NCBI GenBank assembly: GCA_016839905.1
Contig: JAEOTJ010000269.1
Span: 1-14,226, forward strand
Source: Promethearchaeota archaeon
GTDB taxonomy: Archaea > Asgardarchaeota > Lokiarchaeia > Sigynarchaeales > SOKP01
Length of the DNA stretch: 14,226 nt
Direction of reading: 5' to 3'
Position numbers and translations under genes: made by a program. Positions 6,924-13,838 of the stretch are shown here, piece by piece. The first letter of the stretch is position 1; the number at the start of each line of letters is the position of its first letter. Below the pieces are notes generated by a model. The model saw nothing but the letters and a program-made list of their open reading frames with translations, did not search any database and had not been told where the DNA came from.

Positions 6924-7594
6924 AAAATAGAAAGAAGGCTTTTTCAACAGTTACTTGTTTTTTAATATTTTTTATTTCAAGCATTTCTCCAATTGTATTT
7001 GTATCGGCGGATAATGATGATGCTTTAGCGATAGTGGAAGGTCAGAGTTATACTTGGACAGTTGAAGTATTAGATCAAGATAAATATTATTTAGCTTTTG
7101 ATGAATATAAATATGGAGAAACGGAAGGAATTAAAAATAAAATAACCGTTGAATATATTTATGAGGACGATGATTTTTGGAAAATCGAGATAGAAATTTT
7201 TACTTATAAAACCTATACTGATAAGAGGTCAAATGATTTTTTTTATCCAGGTTATTTCATTATTTATAAAAATGGTAAAGATTATGTCCCAGGAGGATTT
7301 TTTATTCCTAAAAATGCAAAAGAATTTTTAGATGACTGGGATGCGACAGCTAACTATTCAGTGAATGGATTGGAAATAACTCATGAAGAGGGTGACATTG
7401 AAAGAGAATTTATATATCAGGATAATGGTATTTTAAGAACTTATACTACAAAATATAAGGGAGATGTAATATATAAGTATGTTTTAGAAATGGTTATATC
7501 TTTTGGTCCTTATTTCCTTGGTTTTATGACAATTGCAATTATCGGTATTATCTTAATTACAATTAGAAAATATCGAGGTGGAAATAAAAGATGA
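6920..7594 (+). CDS. Secreted single-anchor membrane protein, paralogous family member 3
   Basis: 224 aa starting at TTG 6920, which overlaps the previous stop (TTGA). No ATG lies before the signal peptide, and GGAG is about 15 nt upstream, so a coupled TTG start is well supported. Signal peptide: KNRKKA, a hydrophobic stretch and VFVSA. The mature domain carries the same landmarks as its neighbours: EGQSYTWTVEVLD, a DDFWKIEIEIF strand, GGFFIPKNAKEFLDD, and DNGILRTYTTKYKGD, then one membrane helix (about 190-212) and RKYRGGNKR at the cytoplasmic side. It is acidic outside and basic inside, with no catalytic motif. The gene overlaps the next one by four bases (ATGA). Probably a subunit of one surface complex with the flanking paralogs (inference). 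Confidence 0.7.
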   Translation: MKNRKKAFSTVTCFLIFFISSISPIVFVSADNDDALAIVEGQSYTWTVEVLDQDKYYLAFDEYKYGETEGIKNKITVEYIYEDDDFWKIEIEIFTYKTYTDKRSNDFFYPGYFIIYKNGKDYVPGGFFIPKNAKEFLDDWDATANYSVNGLEITHEEGDIEREFIYQDNGILRTYTTKYKGDVIYKYVLEMVISFGPYFLGFMTIAIIGIILITIRKYRGGNKR

Positions 7595-8658
7595 GAATTA
7601 ATAAATTTAAATCATGTATTTTAACTGTTAGTCTAATATTACTTATATTAATTCTTACCAGTATCTTTGTTAATGCCGAAATCCAAGACTATGATGAAAT
7701 CGGTTTTAATCAAGGAGAAAGATATGAATGGACCTTGTCCGAGGTGGATGAGGACGTAATAGAAGATTTAATGGGAGTTGATGATCCTTATGATATATTT
7801 ATACGAGATGGAAAGCAAATGATTTTTAACATTGAAAAAATTGTAGAACGTTCTGAGGGATTTGACAATGATAATTGGACAGTTGAAATTGAGTATTGGT
7901 ATCTTTTTATGGAGGCAGATGACGAGGGCTATGACGAGTATTTATGGATTTATAAGAATCCAGAACCATTTATATCAAATTTGAATAGTTTTTTCAACAA
8001 TAAAGCTCACCCTCTTTATTTACCTTATAGGATCTTATTTATTCCGAAAGATGTTGAGGATTTTCTTGATGAGGCAGCTAGTAGAGATAGTTATACCGCT
8101 TCGGAAGGTTTGAAAATTCAATATAAACGTCAGAATACTCAAATATATTTAAAATATCGGGATAATGGAATTTTGGAAAGAGCTGAAATTAAATATAACG
8201 AAGATACATGTTATGTATTGGAATTAACATATGCTGGATTAATTCCCTTGAATTTAATCCTTCTTATTGTAATTATTACCTCGATTTCAGCTTGTATTGC
8301 CATTCCTTCAACATTATTAGTAATTAAAAAAAGAAAAAAATCCATTTCGAGTAGGAAACCTGAAGTACAAAAAGAACAACTAAGCTCTCCTGTTTCAAGT
8401 AGAAAAATAGGCGTATATTGTAATTCTTGCCAGGCTCCGGACTCAATTACAAGAGAACGATTTTATTATTTTACTTGCAAGGAATGTGGGAAGTATTCCT
8501 TTAATATTGGATATTTATGTAAAAATTGCAACAAGGTTTATCCCCTTTCTCAGTTAGATTTTATTAATCTTCAAGAACCTGATAAATTACTTTGTTATAA
8601 ATGTAACAACGTGATGGAATTATTAATAACAGAAGATCATGAAAAAGAAGAAGACTAA
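7591..8658 (+). CDS. Membrane protein with paralogous ectodomain and cytoplasmic double zinc-knuckle tail, family member 4
   Basis: 355 aa from ATG 7591, overlapping the previous stop by four bases. Residues 1-29 are a signal peptide ending in VNA. The ectodomain repeats the family landmarks: QGERYEWTLSEVD (41-53), DNWTVEIEYWYL, LFIPKDVEDFLDE (149-161) and RDNGILERAEIKY (190-202). A membrane helix covers about 216-245 and is followed by a very basic stop-transfer segment (KKRKKS). Unlike its paralogs it continues for 110 residues: a Ser/Lys linker, then CNSC (277/280), CKEC (296/299), CKNC (310/313) and CYKC (335/338). Four CxxC knuckles fit two zinc-ribbon-like sites on the cytoplasmic side. 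Such ribbons usually bind proteins or nucleic acid. The arrangement suggests a link from the cell surface to a cytoplasmic partner, perhaps signalling or assembly (inference). Confidence 0.72.
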   Translation: MRINKFKSCILTVSLILLILILTSIFVNAEIQDYDEIGFNQGERYEWTLSEVDEDVIEDLMGVDDPYDIFIRDGKQMIFNIEKIVERSEGFDNDNWTVEIEYWYLFMEADDEGYDEYLWIYKNPEPFISNLNSFFNNKAHPLYLPYRILFIPKDVEDFLDEAASRDSYTASEGLKIQYKRQNTQIYLKYRDNGILERAEIKYNEDTCYVLELTYAGLIPLNLILLIVIITSISACIAIPSTLLVIKKRKKSISSRKPEVQKEQLSSPVSSRKIGVYCNSCQAPDSITRERFYYFTCKECGKYSFNIGYLCKNCNKVYPLSQLDFINLQEPDKLLCYKCNNVMELLITEDHEKEED

Positions 8659-8703
8659 AAAATAGAATCTGGAAAAGAATAGAAAATAAGAGATTTAGGA
8701 TTA

Positions 8704-8817
8704 ATGACAATAGCTATGGGAATCTTTATATTGGTATTCATTTTTTTTTTATTCTCCAGCATCTATAGAGTTTACAATAGCTGTATTGGTAGTCTTATGT
8801 TTTTAATTTCCTGTTAG
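8704..8817 (+). CDS. Possible very small membrane protein
   Basis: A 37-codon frame from ATG 8704 to TAG 8815-8817 in the gap after the zinc-knuckle gene. Residues 2-20 are strongly hydrophobic (IAMGIFILVFIFFLF) and a second hydrophobic patch lies at the end. It has no Shine-Dalgarno sequence, and Ile/Phe/Leu runs are expected by chance in T-rich DNA, so it may be non-coding or the remnant of a membrane helix. Otherwise the gap 8659-8904 holds only the promoter of the next gene. Confidence 0.18.
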   Translation: MTIAMGIFILVFIFFLFSSIYRVYNSCIGSLMFLISC

Positions 8818-8870
8818 GTTATATTTTTTTATTAAATTAATTATTATAAATCATAAATCTCTTGAAAAAT

Positions 8871-8878
8871 TTTAAATA
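8871..8878 (+). promoter_or_regulatory. TATA box candidate for the 180-aa gene
   Basis: TTTAAATA ends 26 nt before ATG 8905, the normal TATA-to-start distance for an archaeal gene with a very short or no leader. Confidence 0.5.
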
Positions 8879-8904
8879 CTAATTATACCATAAATATAAT
8901 AAAA

Positions 8905-9447
8905 ATGAAGTCAAAAAAGTATAGAAAAATCTCTTTAAAAAATGAAAAGCTCTTGAAAGTGAGAAAATGCTTGAGGTTAATCCTTGAATTAACCATTCAA
9001 GATGAACTCAAGAGATTTAACCATTTAGAGACATTGTATAGACAAAAATTTAGTAAAGCGAGTGAATTGGTGCAGGAATTCAAGAGGACTCGTAAGGGTA
9101 TTTATAGCCAAGAGGAATTAGAGAAAGTAAGGAGAAAAATTTACCTTAAACACATCCTTCCTTCGCATCAAAGGCGATATGACAATATTATTAAAGAGGA
9201 AAGAGGATTAAATGAGTTATATAGACGATCCATCTTGAGATGCAGTTTAAGCGCTAGATGTCGCTCTAATATAGAATTACGAGATGAAAAGGAGAACAGC
9301 CTTGAAGAACATCCGATTAACTTGAATATGGTTTGGATTCCTCAATCAAGAGATTGGATATGTGAGAAGTGCTTCGATTATATTGGAGCACACATCCCAA
9401 AAGAGTCTTGCATTCCCGATCCAGGGATCTATCCAAGTGGTTTTTGA
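8905..9447 (+). CDS. Small basic coiled-coil protein with C-terminal CxxC knuckle
   Basis: 180 aa from ATG 8905. No family recognised. Residues 1-120 are rich in Lys, Arg, Glu and Leu, with long helices (for example RLILELTIQDELKRF and SQEELEKVRRKIYLKH) that look like a basic coiled coil. The C-terminal third holds cysteines: C-x(6)-C near residue 113 (CSLSARC) and WICEKCFDYIG near 152. These could form one four-cysteine zinc site. The tail (IPDPGIYPSGF) is Pro/Gly-rich. No signal peptide, so cytoplasmic; the positive charge and the cysteine knuckle would suit binding to nucleic acid or ribosomes, but that is a guess. It stands alone, with its own TATA box, between the surface-protein cluster and the GTPase pseudogene. 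Confidence 0.6.
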   Translation: MKSKKYRKISLKNEKLLKVRKCLRLILELTIQDELKRFNHLETLYRQKFSKASELVQEFKRTRKGIYSQEELEKVRRKIYLKHILPSHQRRYDNIIKEERGLNELYRRSILRCSLSARCRSNIELRDEKENSLEEHPINLNMVWIPQSRDWICEKCFDYIGAHIPKESCIPDPGIYPSGF

Positions 9448-9652
9448 TTTATTATTGCTATATATATTAATTTTTATTATTAATTTCTAATCTATTGATT
9501 ATTCTCTATTTTTGAATTCTCAAAAACCTTTAAAAAATGATATTCATTCCATTTTTGTGAATTTTCTTAAAAGTAAAATATAAATAATCCTACAATTATA
9601 TTATTCTATACTCAATAAAAAAAAATTAATGAAATTGTGAGAATGATTAATC

Positions 9653-10279
9653 ATGAGTGAAAGAGATGATGATATATTATTTCAAACTAACATTGGTGAA
9701 TTCGTCGCAAAAATCGTTGTAATGGGCGATCCTTCAGTAGGTAAATAGTAAAAAAAAATCTTTTTTACCAGCCTAAAACCTCACTGCTGAATAGGTTCGT
9801 GTCAAAACAATTCGAGCAAAAGTATCTTCCTACCGTAGGCGTGAATATAAGTAAAGAAGTAATTAAGTTAAGCGATGAAGTACAGATAAACTGTATGGTG
9901 TGGGATGTAGCCGGACAATGAACCACCGAGCTTCTCGGGATTCGTCTATCCGCAATTCTACATGCTACACAAGCCATACTTTAACGGGGCTGATGGAATG
10001 ATGATGGTTTTTGATATAACACGGAGCTCTACGTTTTCTAATATTAATAACTGGTATAATACTGCCGTGAAGCATGGTCTTTCGGGCATTCCACGCATCC
10101 TAATTGGTAATAAGATTGATCTAAAAGATGAAAGAAAGATAATACTTCCGATGGCAACCCATCTAAGCGAAAAATTAAACGCCCCTTATTTTGAAACGTC
10201 TGCAAAAGAGGGAGACAACGTTCAACTCATTTTTAATAAAATTGCGGAAATGATTTATCACTTTAAAACCAGACGATAG
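9653..10279 (+). pseudogene. Ras/Rab-like small GTPase pseudogene with two lesions
   Basis: ATG 9653 opens 31 codons ending GDPSVGK and then TAG. After 32 extra bases the frame resumes at 9778 with TSLLNRFVSKQFEQKYLPTV and runs to the G3 motif WDVAGQ. One extra T at 9919 then makes a TGA; without it the frame continues EPPSFSGFVYPQFY into the intact remainder (GADGMMMVFDITR, GNKIDL = G4, ETSAKEG = G5) and stops at TAG 10277-10279. Taking out the 32 nt and the T gives one 197-aa GTPase with all five G motifs and about 20 extra N-terminal residues. The C-terminus FKTRR has no cysteine, so no prenylation. As sequenced it cannot make the full protein. A 105-aa piece from ATG 9962 is open but lacks the P-loop. 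The decay is recent, since every motif is preserved. Confidence 0.85.
9746..9777 (+). repeat. 32-nt insertion with hairpin inside the GTPase P-loop
   Basis: These bases separate the codons for Gly-Lys and Thr-Ser of the P-loop. They start with two stop codons (TAG TAA). GTAAAAAA (9748-9755) and TTTTTTAC (9761-9768) form a perfect 8-bp hairpin with a 5-nt loop. TAAA stands on both sides (9742-9745 and 9774-9777), so the event can be read as 28 nt flanked by a 4-nt target duplication. Confidence 0.6.
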
Positions 10280-10365
10280 CTTTAATAAGGAACTCACTCA
10301 ATTTTTACTTTCTAATTTTTACCATTCCTTACTCATTAAATTTTTAAGTTTCTGGTTAAGAATCT
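10261..10365 (+). repeat. Direct repeat, copy A (GTPase 3' end and downstream flank)
   Basis: Begins in the last codons of the GTPase pseudogene (CTTTAAAACCAGACGATAG) and runs through its 3' flank. Bases 10261-10338 align without gaps to 13839-13916 with 8 mismatches in 78 (about 90%). A weaker match with one small gap continues to about 10365. The gap 10280-10555 also holds a purine-rich patch (10410-10440). Confidence 0.85.
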
Positions 10366-10555
10366 AACTTTACAATAAACCCCGCCCCTAAAAAGGATCA
10401 ATTCATGAAGGAGGAAGGAATCTAGGGAGGGATTTAGGGATAAAAACATAAGAAATTGGAGTAAATAAATTAGAAAATATCGGAAGTATTATATATTAAA
10501 AATCGTATTTGATTTATTGAGAATTAGAATCAATCAAACTAAATTATTTATATAA

Positions 10556-12082
10556 ATGCCAGAATTCAAGATCAATGAGTATATAACACTAAAACTGGAA
10601 GGGAATGAAACTATCATTTTTATCAATGGTGAAGAATTCATGCAATGTAAATACCTAATGCTAAACATTCCTAATGATAATGCTAAGGATGTTAAGGAAA
10701 TTGCCTCTATTGATGAGGCTGCGGAATTATTGAGTTGGACTGAATATGTGCAATCAGATATTCAAAAATATAATATTCCGCCAGAAATTGAGTTTTTTGG
10801 GCATTGCTCAAATCTTCAAGCATGGCATGAAAATAACTATGACACGCGATTGTTGCAGAGTAATTTAGCCTTTCCATTACTAAAAAAATTGGCTGAAATG
10901 GGAGATCCTTTAGCTAAAAAGAGATTTAAAGAGGAAATCGTTCATAGAATTGAGTCCGGGTATCCTCCTGTCATTGAATTCCTGATAAAAAATGATTATT
11001 TAGAAGAATTTAGTAAAGAAGAATTAAATTCAATTCACATTGACTACTCAGCATTTTTAAGAGAGAGGTTTAGGTCTTACTATGAAAAGGAAGATTTAGG
11101 TGAGTTTGAAGCGTTAATACATCTGTATTTCAAGGATGTCTTTAATACTCAGGTCATTCTCCCTATTTTAGAGGAATTAGATGATTACATGTATCGAGAT
11201 CTAATTTATTCTGATATTATTGATTATATAGAAGTAAAAGATTTATTAACTTCTGAAAAGGCAGAAGATATCTTGTTAATGTTTTTAATCATTGAAGAGC
11301 GATTAAGCAGATATGATAAAGGAATACCGAGGACTTTCCATGAGAAGTTGGGATCAATTGATTTGAACGTATCTCAAATAATCTTGAAATTAATAAAACG
11401 AGATTTTAAGAATAAAGACCTTGAGAAGGGTGCAATCTATTTAGAATATGATTATTTAGACTATTTAAACAAGGAAGAACTCAAGGAATTATGGGATTAC
11501 ATGAAGCCTGAATTTTTGAATTTTTGGATAAAAGTGAATGAAATTAGAGCGAAACACCATTGTCCGATTGAAGGTGAAACACTCTTCTCCATGAAAGTTA
11601 ATAAATTTACTTTGGAGTTCATTAGAGAACTCCTCCCTCAACCTGAGGCTGAATTTTTAAAGGATTTTTGTAAGATTGTTAAAGATGAGCTATTCATAAT
11701 CGATGAATTTGATTATTCACATTTCCAATTTATAATTTTTAAAAATAACCATATTACCACATTAGTATACACTCATGCAAGTTTGACTTCACTTCCCGAG
11801 TCTATTGGTAATCTCACGCATCTGGAATATTTGGAATTATACGATAACAAATTAGAATATCTCCCTGATTCCATTGGAAATTTAACAGCGTTAAAAGAGT
11901 TTTATTTGTATCGAAATAATTTGGAAAAGCTACCAGAATCTCTTGGAAAATTAGAAAATCTTGAATATCTAACCATTTTAGAAAATAAAATCACGGAATT
12001 ACCGGAAAGCATTAAAGAATTAAAAAATCTTAAAAAGCTGGATTTTCATGATCACGGGCCATTAACTTTTAGAATAAGATAA
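10556..12082 (+). CDS. Leucine-rich-repeat protein of a Lokiarchaeia-type family
   Basis: 508 aa from ATG 10556. The N-terminal 150 residues hold a distinct module: INGEEFMQCKYLMLNIP, a SIDEAAELL segment, then HCSNLQAWHENNYDTRLL and SNLAFPLLKKLAEMGDPLAK. I recall this module in front of LRRs in many Lokiarchaeia proteins. A helical middle (about 150-390) follows. Residues about 400-500 are four to five 23-residue LRRs of the plant/Ras-group type (LPESIGNLTHLEYLELYDN, LPDSIGNLTALKEF and so on). There is no signal peptide or membrane span, so it is a cytoplasmic interaction protein; LRRs of this type bind proteins, often GTPases. It sits directly after the small-GTPase pseudogene, and the pair may once have worked together (inference). 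A TATAA directly before the ATG is too close to serve as its promoter; ATTATATATT about 65 nt upstream is a better candidate. Confidence 0.8.
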   Translation: MPEFKINEYITLKLEGNETIIFINGEEFMQCKYLMLNIPNDNAKDVKEIASIDEAAELLSWTEYVQSDIQKYNIPPEIEFFGHCSNLQAWHENNYDTRLLQSNLAFPLLKKLAEMGDPLAKKRFKEEIVHRIESGYPPVIEFLIKNDYLEEFSKEELNSIHIDYSAFLRERFRSYYEKEDLGEFEALIHLYFKDVFNTQVILPILEELDDYMYRDLIYSDIIDYIEVKDLLTSEKAEDILLMFLIIEERLSRYDKGIPRTFHEKLGSIDLNVSQIILKLIKRDFKNKDLEKGAIYLEYDYLDYLNKEELKELWDYMKPEFLNFWIKVNEIRAKHHCPIEGETLFSMKVNKFTLEFIRELLPQPEAEFLKDFCKIVKDELFIIDEFDYSHFQFIIFKNNHITTLVYTHASLTSLPESIGNLTHLEYLELYDNKLEYLPDSIGNLTALKEFYLYRNNLEKLPESLGKLENLEYLTILENKITELPESIKELKNLKKLDFHDHGPLTFRIR

Positions 12083-12090
12083 TAATTAAA

Positions 12091-12107
12091 GCAAGTCATC
12101 TTGATAT
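12091..12107 (+). repeat. 17-nt dispersed repeat, copy 1
   Basis: GCAAGTCATCTTGATAT lies 9 nt after the LRR gene stop. It matches 13984-14000 with one mismatch. Function unknown. Confidence 0.4.
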
Positions 12108-12151
12108 CGAGAGCAGGAATCCCTTCTGACCATTAAATCTCAAGTGAGAAG

Positions 12152-12180
12152 TCCCCCCAAGGGGGGAGGGAGGGGAAGGA
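12152..12180 (+). other. GC-rich palindrome and G-tract after the LRR gene
   Basis: TCCCCCCAAGGGGGGA (12152-12167) is a perfect 7-bp inverted repeat with a two-base centre, followed by AGGGAGGGGAAGGA. It stands out sharply in AT-rich DNA. It may act as an mRNA 3'-end structure or terminator for the LRR gene; the G runs could also form a non-B structure. The rest of the gap 12083-12358 is AT-rich promoter DNA for the next gene. Confidence 0.4.
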
Positions 12181-12358
12181 GAAAGGAAGGAATCTAGAGA
12201 GTATAGATTAATTAAATTAATATTGGGACATTACAATATTTATTAATAAACAGTTAATCTCTTTACTTTAAATAATAAATTAGTTATAAATATCATATAG
12301 AAAATTTAATTATTCTTCAAGAATTTATTATTTTATTATTTTATAAAAGGGAAAAGAA

Positions 12359-13726
12359 ATGAAAAGGCTAAAACAGGGATTGATTTTTTTCTTCATTCTG
12401 GCACTCAGTTCGAGCCTATTTTCTTCAATTACTTGGAAGTCACCTGATAAGACTTTTAAAGGAGTATCTCAACCATTAGATATAAGATTATGTGCTTCAA
12501 AAAATTACAAATCAGGTTTTTATAGAGTTTGGGGTGGCAGCGATGATGATTATGGAAACAGTATTGCTTTAGATGGTTCAGGAAATTTATATATTACAGG
12601 ATTTACTAATACTTCTGGTACTAATGATCATGATGCGTTCATCGCAAAATTTAACAGTACAGGAAATTCAGTAATGAATATAACTTGGGGCGGAATTGAT
12701 TCTGATTTTGGACGGAGTATTGCATTAGATGGTTCGGGAAACATTTACATTATGGGAGATACTTATAACATTAGTGATAATTATAGGGATGTGTTTATTG
12801 CCAAATTTAACAGTACAGGAAATTCAGTAATGAATATAACTTGGGGTGGAATTAATTCTGATTGTGGATATGGTATTGCTTTAGATGGTTCGGGAAATAT
12901 TTACATTACTGGAAGTACTAAGAGTTTTGGTGCGGGGACTGAGGATGCTTTCATCGCAAAATTTAACAGTTCAGGAAATTCAGTAATGAATATAACTTGG
13001 GGTGGAAATAATAATGATTATGGATATGGTATTGCTTTAGATGGTTCGGGAAATATTTACATTACAGGAGATACTAATAGCTTTTGGGATCTAGATGGGG
13101 ATGCTTTCATTGCTAAGTATGACAGTTCAGGAAATTCAGTAATGAATATAACTTGGAGCGGTAGTGATGATGATTGGGGAAGAGATATTATTTTAGATGG
13201 TTCGGGAAATATATACATTACAGGATACACGTATAGCTTTGGGGTAGGAGATCTGGATGTTTTTATTGCAAAATTTGACAATTCGGGGAATTCTATGAAG
13301 AATATCACCTGGGGTGGTAGCGATAATGAGGCCGGAATTGATATTGCTTTGGATGGTTCGGGAAATATATACATTACAGGATGGACCGATAGTTTTGGAG
13401 CGGGGACAATTGATACTTTAATTGTAAAGTTTGACAGTTCGGGGAATTCCGTGAAAAATTATACCTGGGGCGGAATTGATTCTGATTTTGGACGGAGTAT
13501 TGCATTAGATGGTTCGGGAAATATATACATTACAGGATATACGTATAGCTTTGGGACAGGTAATTCTGACGCTTTCATAGTAAAGATTCCCTCAAATGAA
13601 AATGGTGATGATGATGATGATGATGATGACGTTCAAGAAGAAGCGATTCCCGGCTATGATTTATTCCTTCTAATTGGATTATTAGGCATTCTCTCGGTCC
13701 TTCTTGTCAAAAAGCGTTTAAAATAA
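12359..13726 (+). CDS. Seven-bladed SBBP beta-propeller surface protein with C-terminal anchor
   Basis: 455 aa from ATG 12359. A signal peptide (MKRLKQGLIFFFILALSSS) leads to about 350 residues of seven near-identical repeats of 50-52 residues, each with the landmarks D-G-x-x-I-A-L-D-G-S-G-N-I-Y-I-T-G and A-F-I-A-K-F-x-S-S-G-N-S. This is the SBBP (beta-propeller repeat) pattern, and seven copies suit a closed seven-bladed propeller. Each of the six blade junctions has an N-I-T or N-Y-T sequon before the Trp, so regular N-glycosylation is likely. A run of eight aspartates follows, then EEAIPGYDLFLLIGLLG, a hydrophobic helix and KKRLK, a tripartite anchor like archaeal sorting tails. It is therefore a cell-surface protein, probably for adhesion or ligand binding; the ligand is unknown. 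A purine-rich AAAAGGGAAAAGAA precedes the start. Confidence 0.85.
   Translation: MKRLKQGLIFFFILALSSSLFSSITWKSPDKTFKGVSQPLDIRLCASKNYKSGFYRVWGGSDDDYGNSIALDGSGNLYITGFTNTSGTNDHDAFIAKFNSTGNSVMNITWGGIDSDFGRSIALDGSGNIYIMGDTYNISDNYRDVFIAKFNSTGNSVMNITWGGINSDCGYGIALDGSGNIYITGSTKSFGAGTEDAFIAKFNSSGNSVMNITWGGNNNDYGYGIALDGSGNIYITGDTNSFWDLDGDAFIAKYDSSGNSVMNITWSGSDDDWGRDIILDGSGNIYITGYTYSFGVGDLDVFIAKFDNSGNSMKNITWGGSDNEAGIDIALDGSGNIYITGWTDSFGAGTIDTLIVKFDSSGNSVKNYTWGGIDSDFGRSIALDGSGNIYITGYTYSFGTGNSDAFIVKIPSNENGDDDDDDDDVQEEAIPGYDLFLLIGLLGILSVLLVKKRLK
12541..13590 (+). repeat. Seven in-frame repeats of about 150-156 bp inside the propeller gene
   Basis: Each unit encodes one blade and most carry the core GATGGTTCGGGAAA. 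Units 2 and 7 share an exact 56-nt block (12686-12741 and 13466-13521), closer than units that lie side by side. Together with the GAT run at 13605-13628 this is a region prone to recombination and slippage. Confidence 0.8.
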
Positions 13727-13838
13727 AGCGATATTAACTTTTGCTTTTTTCTTGAATTGATTTAAAATCTCTAGATTTGAAATCCAACTAAAAGTATTTC
13801 TTAATTATTATAAATTGTTTTTAAATCATAATCACTTA

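Noticed and set aside
9917..9922. TGA after WDVAGQ as a selenocysteine codon or recoding site
   Set aside because: Small GTPases have Glu at this place, and dropping the single T restores Glu and the correct downstream frame, which a recoded TGA would not.
9765..9977. Minus-strand open frame of 70 codons
   Set aside because: It is the reverse of the GTPase pseudogene segment that carries switch I and WDVAGQ; the plus strand explains the sequence.
9962..10279. A separate 105-aa gene (half GTPase)
   Set aside because: It starts in the middle of a GTPase fold and lacks G1-G3; the upstream bases encode the missing part once two lesions are removed, so it belongs to the pseudogene.
10547..10554. 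TTATATAA directly before the LRR gene as its promoter
   Set aside because: It ends next to the ATG, too close for a TATA box that would position transcription about 25 nt downstream, and no good in-frame start follows nearby.
13057..13374. Minus-strand open frame of 105 codons with internal repeats
   Set aside because: Its repeats are simply the complement of the propeller blades; the plus-strand protein has signal peptide, seven blades and anchor.
12541..13590. CRISPR-like array from regularly spaced repeats
   Set aside because: The repeat period of about 150-156 bp is in frame and encodes beta-propeller blades; there are no short repeats with unique spacers anywhere in the window.
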